Part shown: positions 57,701 through 64,000 of the stretch, piece by piece
How positions within the stretch are numbered: the stretch's first letter is position 1
How the letters are laid out: each line of letters begins with the position of its first letter
From: Ciona savignyi
Taxonomy: Eukaryota > Chordata > Ascidiacea > Phlebobranchia > Cionidae
Length of the DNA: 64,000 bases
Assembly: GCA_000149265.1 (NCBI GenBank)
Contig: CH002044.1
Span: 1,577,052 to 1,641,051, forward strand
Reading direction: 5' to 3'
Notes under the pieces: generated by a model
Databases searched by the model: none
What the model was told of the DNA's origin: nothing
Seen by the model: the letters and a program-made list of their open reading frames with translations, nothing else
Translations under genes and position numbers: made by a program

Positions 57701-60700
57701 CGCGGACGACCCGCAGCAGCCATACGGTCAGATTCGCTACTCCTTGCTCCCGTCACCAGGTGACGCTACTAACAAGTTTATGATCCACCACGAGAGGGGG
57801 ACAGTGAGCACGATCACTTCCAATCTGGACAGAGAAGAGAGCGCTACCTATGAACTAGTTATTCAGGTAAAAGTTGATTTAATTTGGTTTTATTTAATAT
57901 ACTACAAGCACGGCTCCACACACAGTATATCCCGAAGGACATATATTTGTTTCTATATATAACAGCTTTGAAAATCGAAATTCTGTCTGTTTGCGCAAGC
58001 GTGTGTGTAAATACAGCTTGGTAGACAAAGATGTGATGGTATAAGCATAACACCTTCGAATTTTATCCCACGGGAAAACACACCAAATCACAAATTCCCG
58101 CTGTCTCCATCGGGTCGTGAAATAGCAAAATCCCAATAATCCTACCAGCAGACTCTCTCCACAGCAAAACCCGCATCAACTAATTAACATATTGACAGGC
58201 GAGGGACGATCCAAACGCTCGACTCAGCTTCTCCGCCACTACCACACTCACAATCTCAGTTATCGACGTGAATGATAGTCCACCGGTATTCGTCAACGAG
58301 CCATACAAGCCACTTATTCCCGAGGATGCCAGTAAGTAGATAAGTTTGAGAGTGAAGTTTAAAATACCCGAACCAAAGATTGTAACAGGACTTGAAATGT
58401 GGCTTAGTTTGTTTCTTGACAAACTTTGTTTAAACATAGTTATACTGTGGCCGCTATTTTAAGAGGACCGAAACCCCCTCCGAATCAAAGGGAACTTATA
58501 ATAATAATTTTTTTTTACTTCGCCAGAAATCGGATCCGAAATTGTCCGACTTTCGACCACAGATGCTGACGTAGGTGAAAACGCACAAAGTATCTACGTC
58601 ATCGAGGACGGAGATGACTCAGCAATGTTCAGCATAGAGGCTATCGATAACTTGGGTGTTCTCAAAGTCAAAAAGGTGAGCTACCAACCGTAATAGCCAA
58701 CATTGTATATAGCTGAATTGCACATTCGGCCAGATATAGTTATATTAGCAAATTCGATTTTCCTCACGCAAAATTTTTAGACTTTTTTTTCAATACTGTC
58801 CGTTTTTCAAAAGATATAAGCTATATATAATCTTCGTTTTTTTTAAATCGGCACCGGTTAAGAAGTTTTTACTTGGCGAAAACAAAAAAATGGCGAAACA
58901 AGTTTATCGAATTTTTAACGAGGTGTATCAACCCACAGAGATTGGACTACGAAACCGCCCCCGACCACAAGTACAGCGTCAGGGTTCGTGCAAGGAACAC
59001 CCATCCAGACCCCAACCTCGCCTACCTCGGTTCAATGGACGACGTCACTGATGTCGTCATCACTGTGACCGACGTCAACGAACCGCCAGAGTTCACGGAA
59101 GTCAATTACGAATTCTCAGGTAAGGGTTTCAATAATTTAAAGATGGTGTCCCTGTGTAAAAAAGTATATAAAACTTTTAATTCTAACTATTTATTAACCC
59201 TTTGTGACAAATTGATATACAAGGCCTAAAAATTGGCAAAACAAATACTGTGTCAGCGTTGAACAAAGTCCAGATTTTGACTTTAAAGATTTGTGTTGCA
59301 ACTTTTTGATTTCTAACCTTTCCTCGTTCTTCAGTTCGGGAAGACGCGATCCGGGGATTCCCCATTCGAGCAGTGACCGCGGTTGACCCGGAAGGCGACT
59401 CGTTCAGGTGAGTTGAGTTCATCTTCGGTTCAATAAAAATATCGGATTTCCGGTTTTCACCCATCCCCCTCTCCTCGCAGCTACTTCCTGAGGGACGAAA
59501 GCAAACGATTCGCGATTGACGCCGTTTCCGGTATGATCTCGGTCGCTGGAGAACTTGACCGCGAACTGCAGGCAACATATGACGTCACAGTGTACGCCGG
59601 GTCGCCAGGTGAGTTTTCAAACAATCCGTCGCGGCTTGTCGGTTGTCAAATGGAAGATCGCGCATTCGGGAACTACCACCTTCATTTTGCTTGATCGACT
59701 ACATGAATCTGTGCACCAACAGCTGTTTTCGTTCTTTCTAAGTTATTGTTTTAACACTCTACTGGTAAACATCAAAATAATTAAATACTAAAAATAATTT
59801 TCGAATGCTAAAACAACACAGTTTAAGTATTTAAAACCACATTGTTTAAAAACCCTCAATATATCGTTTAGAAAATGCGGTTGCAACTTTGATAATACGG
59901 TTCTCTTACATTACCAATAAAAGAATCCGTTTACTGTGTTCTACAAGCTCTCTTGTAATGAAACAATTACTGGTTTTACAACCAGAACATTTTGTATTGT
60001 AAAAATAGTCCATGAATTTAAACGCATTTCTTCTCAGGCGATTTGGATTTCCGAAGCACCGCTCGTATTACCATCTCGATAAGCGATGTGAACGACAACC
60101 CGCCGCATCCGCTAGATGGCGACAAAGTACAAGTTATATTATGCGATAATCAGCACGAAAAGGGACAGGTAAGGTGTATGAAGTACTCAGCGGTCTTATA
60201 GACGCTGAAAAACTCATTAACATTTGCGAAGTGTTTTTGGGGGTTGCAGTAAATAAGCTGATGTATTTATCTGCTTAAATCAAATTATCACGAAATTCAC
60301 CTTAAAGAAAAAACTCGACCGCAATCTTTGCAATACGCTTGGCCTATATAGTAATAACACATTGTGGTAATAAGCCTATTGTATTAAAAAAAATATACAT
60401 AATCGACTAGCTAGTGTATGTTGTCGATCCTTTTTCTTTCTGATGTCCGACAAATTACCACGACGTACGATCGTGTGGCCGAATGTTTAGCGTGATCAAT
60501 ACATACCGACTCCAATATAAAAAGAGTCCGAGTTACGAGCCCATTTTGGGTTCAAAACTTGTCTCGGTAAAAACAATAATAAACTTCTGCAAACGCTACC
60601 ACCCGTAACACGTTCAAACTACAAATATAAAACTTGGAAATATCTCTCTCAGATCTTGCACCCGAAGATAAAGTTCACCGACCCTGATTCGCCCATCAAC

Positions 60701-63213
60701 GGGCAACCTTTCACCTACTACAGCACAGAACATGACAACTACAAGCATTTTGAACTCGTCAATAACGACGGTAGGATACTCGATAGTAGTACTAGCCTTC
60801 ATTTTATTTTATACTGGTCGGAATTGTCTATCGATTTAGTAAAAGAAACACTTTGTACAGTTTTAGCAAGTTAACATTAAAAAAATATATTCCGTCCCAG
60901 CTAATCTGAATCTAGCGGTCCCATTTGAAATAGGCAAGGTAAAAAAAAAACTTAAATAATGCGTAACTACCAAATCCTACAATACAGATGGCACCGCCAG
61001 TCTTCGCACAGCCCACCGAGGCTACTCGTCTTCAATTCGAGAATACGAACTTCCGCTCATCGTGGAAGACAATGGGAACCCGAAGCTCAACGCGACTTAC
61101 ACCATCACAGGTTTGATTATTATTCCTGCGAAAACATTGCTATTCCAGAAATAAATACATCAAATTGTCATGTTAAAGTATGCGTATTTTTATGCTTATA
61201 GTAAATTTGCCTAATTATTACTCGTACCAATTTTGATACCAATTTTTAGCCTCCATATGGTTCAGGGCAGTTATTTGTAATTTTTGCTAAAATTTAAAAA
61301 TCAAAATCGCTAAATGTGTATTGTTACGTCACAGTGCGCGCTTGTCACTGTTCCGAGAGCGGGAAAGAGCTATGTGACGCAGCTGCATTGACAGGAGCGG
61401 TACGATTCGAATTGTTGTTGATCATTCTGGGAGTTGTGGTGCTGTTCTTAGGTGAGTACTGCACTTGTGTGGTTTGTGAACTTTGCTGTTTATTTAACCT
61501 ATTGTTGGCAAGCATTTTTTTAATTATAAAGGACTCGCAAAAAATGGCAAAATTACATCCAAGATAGCTTAACTGTATGTTAGTATTTTTTTTAAATTGG
61601 AGAAATATAATTACCCGTTTAAGTAATATTTATTAGTCTTACATCGATGCTATCCGTCAATTGTTGCTCTCCATTAACCCAAAATGTGGGGATTCAAAAA
61701 TTAACCTTTTATTAATTTTCTAAATAAAAATTTCTATCCGCAGTGTTCGTTGTTATTCTCATCACGGTTCGGCGCCGTCGCCACCACCGCGCTGAGCTTT
61801 TGCTCAAAGCGAGCATCAGTTCGAGTGAGGACGACGTCAGAGAGAACATCATCTCGTACAACGAGGAGGGGGGTGGCGAAGAAGATACAGCGGCGTTTGA
61901 TCTCAGCGCCCTCCAGCGGGACTACTGCAGCAGCTCTTCCGGGTATGTTGTTCACTCCCGGATAAATTAATACACCGGAATTGTCACTAGTTAAAATGTA
62001 CTATTCATATTCTTTATAATGCCGTTAAATATATGATTCTAAACACCTTTATGATTTACTAATTCTGACGCTCTTGGAGCTAAGAATGTACGTATGTACG
62101 TATCACCAATCATATTCAATTTAGGTATAATATCTAACAGCTATAAAATTACCTCAAGACAATTTAAAATAATTAAAAATAATTAAATAATAAATAGAAT
62201 ATATAAATAATTTCAGTTTACACTTTATTGGTAGAATCATAGTGAATTGGAATAAAAGGATCGGTACCATCAACTGTAACATATATCTTCCTGAAATATC
62301 ACTTTCGTTACTTTTAGTTTGAAACAAACTTTGTAATAGCTTCATTATTTACAGTGATGACGTAGTACAAAAATTAAATTAAACACATTTTATACTCACC
62401 CTTAATCACTCCAAAATTAAATCATAAATTGCTCCACAGATCTCAATTCAAACACCGACTAGATTTCTCAAGCCCCCCATCCACGAAAGTGAGCACGGTA
62501 CCACCATACGTACCCCCTCTAAACGGGGTTTCCCCCGATATACGAGACTTCATCAACGGGCGCAAGGAAGGCGAGGATGTGGATGACTCGAGGTTGGCGT
62601 TCGATTCACTTCAGGTGGGTTTGTGTTTTCACCGGACGGGTTTCGAACCCGCGATCTCAGGGTTCTGTGGCGTGATGGTTTTGCGCACGATTCGTTTTCC
62701 CTGCATTTTCGGCCCATTTGGATTTATGGATTTTGTTCTTTAAACAGCTCTAATAATTTGCACTAGCGTTATTAAAATATACAAATTTCCGGCATGACAT
62801 TGATGTTATAGCGGATGGGGTGAATTTTATTGAAAGCTGGGGTTTCGGCAGATATAATTGTTTCTAGGATTTCCAACTTGGAACGTTTGTCAGTCTGAAT
62901 GTGCAATCTTCAGCTTTTACTCGTGTAATAGTATTTAAAAGTCCACCAAACTAATTCTATCTTTGTACAGATCTACGCATACGAAGGAGAAGGGTCGGAT
63001 GCTGGTTCATTGAGCAGCTTGGCGAGCGGATCGGACGATTCTGACCAGAATTACGACTACCTTCGTGACTGGGGACCCAGATTCGACAAGTTGGCTAACA
63101 TTTACGGATCGGGTCGACCGCAGTGGTCCGACGGGGAATGCGCGTCGGTTTCCCCGCCAACCTCGTATCTGAGCAGCCGAGGAACGATGGGACGCAGGAA
63201 AACAGCGCTTTGA
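54770..63213 (+). CDS. Classical cadherin, complete, 16 exons
   Basis: Exons 54770-55243, 55570-55722, 57125-57263, 57670-57866, 58199-58331, 58527-58675, 58939-59119, 59335-59407, 59481-59608, 60038-60168, 60653-60770, 60988-61110, 61335-61451, 61744-61942, 62440-62614 and 62971-63213 join to 910 aa. Signal peptide 1-16, prodomain to the furin site RQKR (136-139), then five EC repeats shown by the linkers DENDNPP, DVNDSPP, DVNEPPE and DVNDNPP and by LDRE motifs. A Cys-rich membrane-proximal region (C670, C672, C680) precedes the transmembrane helix at about 693-714. The tail has the p120-catenin core ([19 protein letters not shown], 735-753) and the beta-catenin site ([16 protein letters not shown]...[18 protein letters not shown], about 834-876). 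It mediates calcium-dependent cell adhesion at adherens junctions. The short, vertebrate-like architecture without EGF or laminin-G domains is typical of chordate classical cadherins. Confidence 0.95.
60465..60580 (+). repeat. SINE family 2, cadherin intron 10
   Basis: CGTGTGGCCGAATGTTTAGC to ACGAGCCCATTTTGGGTTCA and an A-rich tail. It shows the family's B-box-like GGGTTCAAAAC at about 60549. Confidence 0.65.
62630..62665 (-). repeat. tRNA-like B-box fragment, cadherin intron 15
   Basis: In reverse, CGCGGGTTCGAAACCCG forms a perfect T-arm with GGTTCGAAACC. No matching acceptor stem or D-arm is found, so this is a tRNA relic or the head of an unidentified SINE rather than a gene. Confidence 0.4.
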
Positions 63214-63520
63214 TGAGCGCGACATGGCGGCCATGAAAGAAATGGCGAGAACAGAGAAGCCCAAGCGCAAAGAGACAGTTTCCAGATAAACTACATTTCC
63301 TTCAATTAGAAATCATAGGTTTTTTATCGTTAAGTCAATCGTTTGCCACGAATATGCTTCAAGTGGGAATTTCCCTTCTTTCGTTTTTTCTTCAGCTTTT
63401 TGTAGATCGTAGCGTATTATTTCCATTTTAACAGTGATTTTCTACGTACAACATTATTTTTTACTTCGGTTGCCAACAGCTGTTCGTTTTCTATTTCGCA
63501 ATATATGATTCTAACGTTTC

Positions 63521-63526
63521 AATAAA
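63521..63526 (+). terminator. Poly(A) signal of the cadherin gene
   Basis: AATAAA 308 nt after the stop codon, in an AT-rich 3' UTR without other features. Confidence 0.6.
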
Positions 63527-63807
63527 ATCATTTCTTTGACAAAAAAGAAATGCACAAGTAAGCCCTTAATAACGACCAATGAGCTAACTTTGGTTTAATC
63601 AGTATCCAATGTTGAAAGAGTTAAAACTTACAGTAATGTATGTCAATAAGGTGTAGACGTTAACAAATCTCTCATTAGGATACTTTAACAAAAAAATGGA
63701 AATTTGAATTTTTAAATATTTTTCTAAGTTTTCAAAATACGTTCCATTTTTGCCGACATACCAAGACAGATACAAAGACATCGAAGACTAAAGATACAAG
63801 AAGCAAC

Positions 63808-63813
63808 TTTATT
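63808..63813 (-). terminator. Poly(A) signal of the right-edge minus-strand gene
   Basis: AATAAA on the minus strand about 95 nt after the stop codon at 63909-63907. It faces the end of the cadherin gene, so the two genes converge. Confidence 0.4.
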
Positions 63814-63906
63814 CTTATCATTTGATATAATTTCATCCAAGTTACAACTCGACAAATGTATCCATGTTTAAGTAACCCACTTCATTCCTTCGCGCTTCAA
63901 CCCCTT

Positions 63907-64000
63907 TTACATTACCCATATAGTTGGTTCACCTTTAGGCTGTTGCTGTTTTGGTCGGAACATATGTCCAGTCTTTAAGACTTGATAACCCGAGACACGT
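63907..64000 (-). CDS. C-terminal end of an unidentified minus-strand gene (partial)
   Basis: The frame is open from the window edge to TAA: RVSGYQVLKTGHMF, then RPKQQQPKGEPTIWVM. No domain can be recognised from 30 residues. Support is the uninterrupted frame and the poly(A) signal at a suitable distance. An exon boundary could lie within it, for example after the AG at about 63980. Confidence 0.35.
   Translation of the reverse strand, partial: RVSGYQVLKTGHMFRPKQQQPKGEPTIWVM

Overview
This window is animal nuclear DNA, and I read it as a tunicate genome, most likely an ascidian of the Ciona type (an inference). It is AT-rich with compact spliced genes and introns mostly 0.1-1.5 kb long. It carries many copies of a tRNA-derived SINE with an (ATCCT)n tail. 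Its genes are chordate-like: a vertebrate-style classical cadherin and a muscle-type myosin alkali light chain. Two 100-N assembly gaps are present (10490-10589 and 42404-42503).

Layout. 1-340: possible last exons of a plus-strand gene. 3337-4950 (-): a complete 6-exon myosin essential light chain (155 aa) with a TATA box, CRE, E-box and T-box-like site upstream. 6000-6576: wreck of a hAT-type transposase. 9166-26351 (+): a 24-exon gene whose reading frame I could close from start to stop. It encodes a secreted protein of about 1076 aa with two C-type lectin domains, a full animal haem peroxidase and two Mucin2_WxxW-like modules. This is the most striking object in the window. 27367-29096 (-): a two-exon, seven-helix receptor-like protein. 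29390-31200: transposon and SINE remains. 32547-38622 (+): a 7-exon, glutamine-rich zinc-finger protein (711 aa) whose fingers are split by introns. 39332-40555 (-): an intronless ERAL1-type mitochondrial GTPase. 40720-54700: about 14 kb without a convincing gene, holding a hAT MITE with perfect 8-bp target duplications, palindromic CRE and E2F sites, and one tentative short ORF with a PAM2-like motif. 54770-63213 (+): a complete 16-exon classical cadherin (910 aa) with its own TATA box. 63907-64000 (-): the end of a gene that runs off the window.

How the genes relate. They are neighbours with separate jobs rather than a pathway: contractile apparatus, innate recognition and oxidation, signalling, transcription, mitoribosome assembly, and cell adhesion. 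The lectin-peroxidase can be read as a single-chain effector: lectin domains to dock on glycans, a peroxidase to make oxidant at that spot, and WxxW modules of the kind found in mucins and matrix proteins. That functional reading is inference. The domains, most of the catalytic residues and the splice frame are read directly from the sequence.
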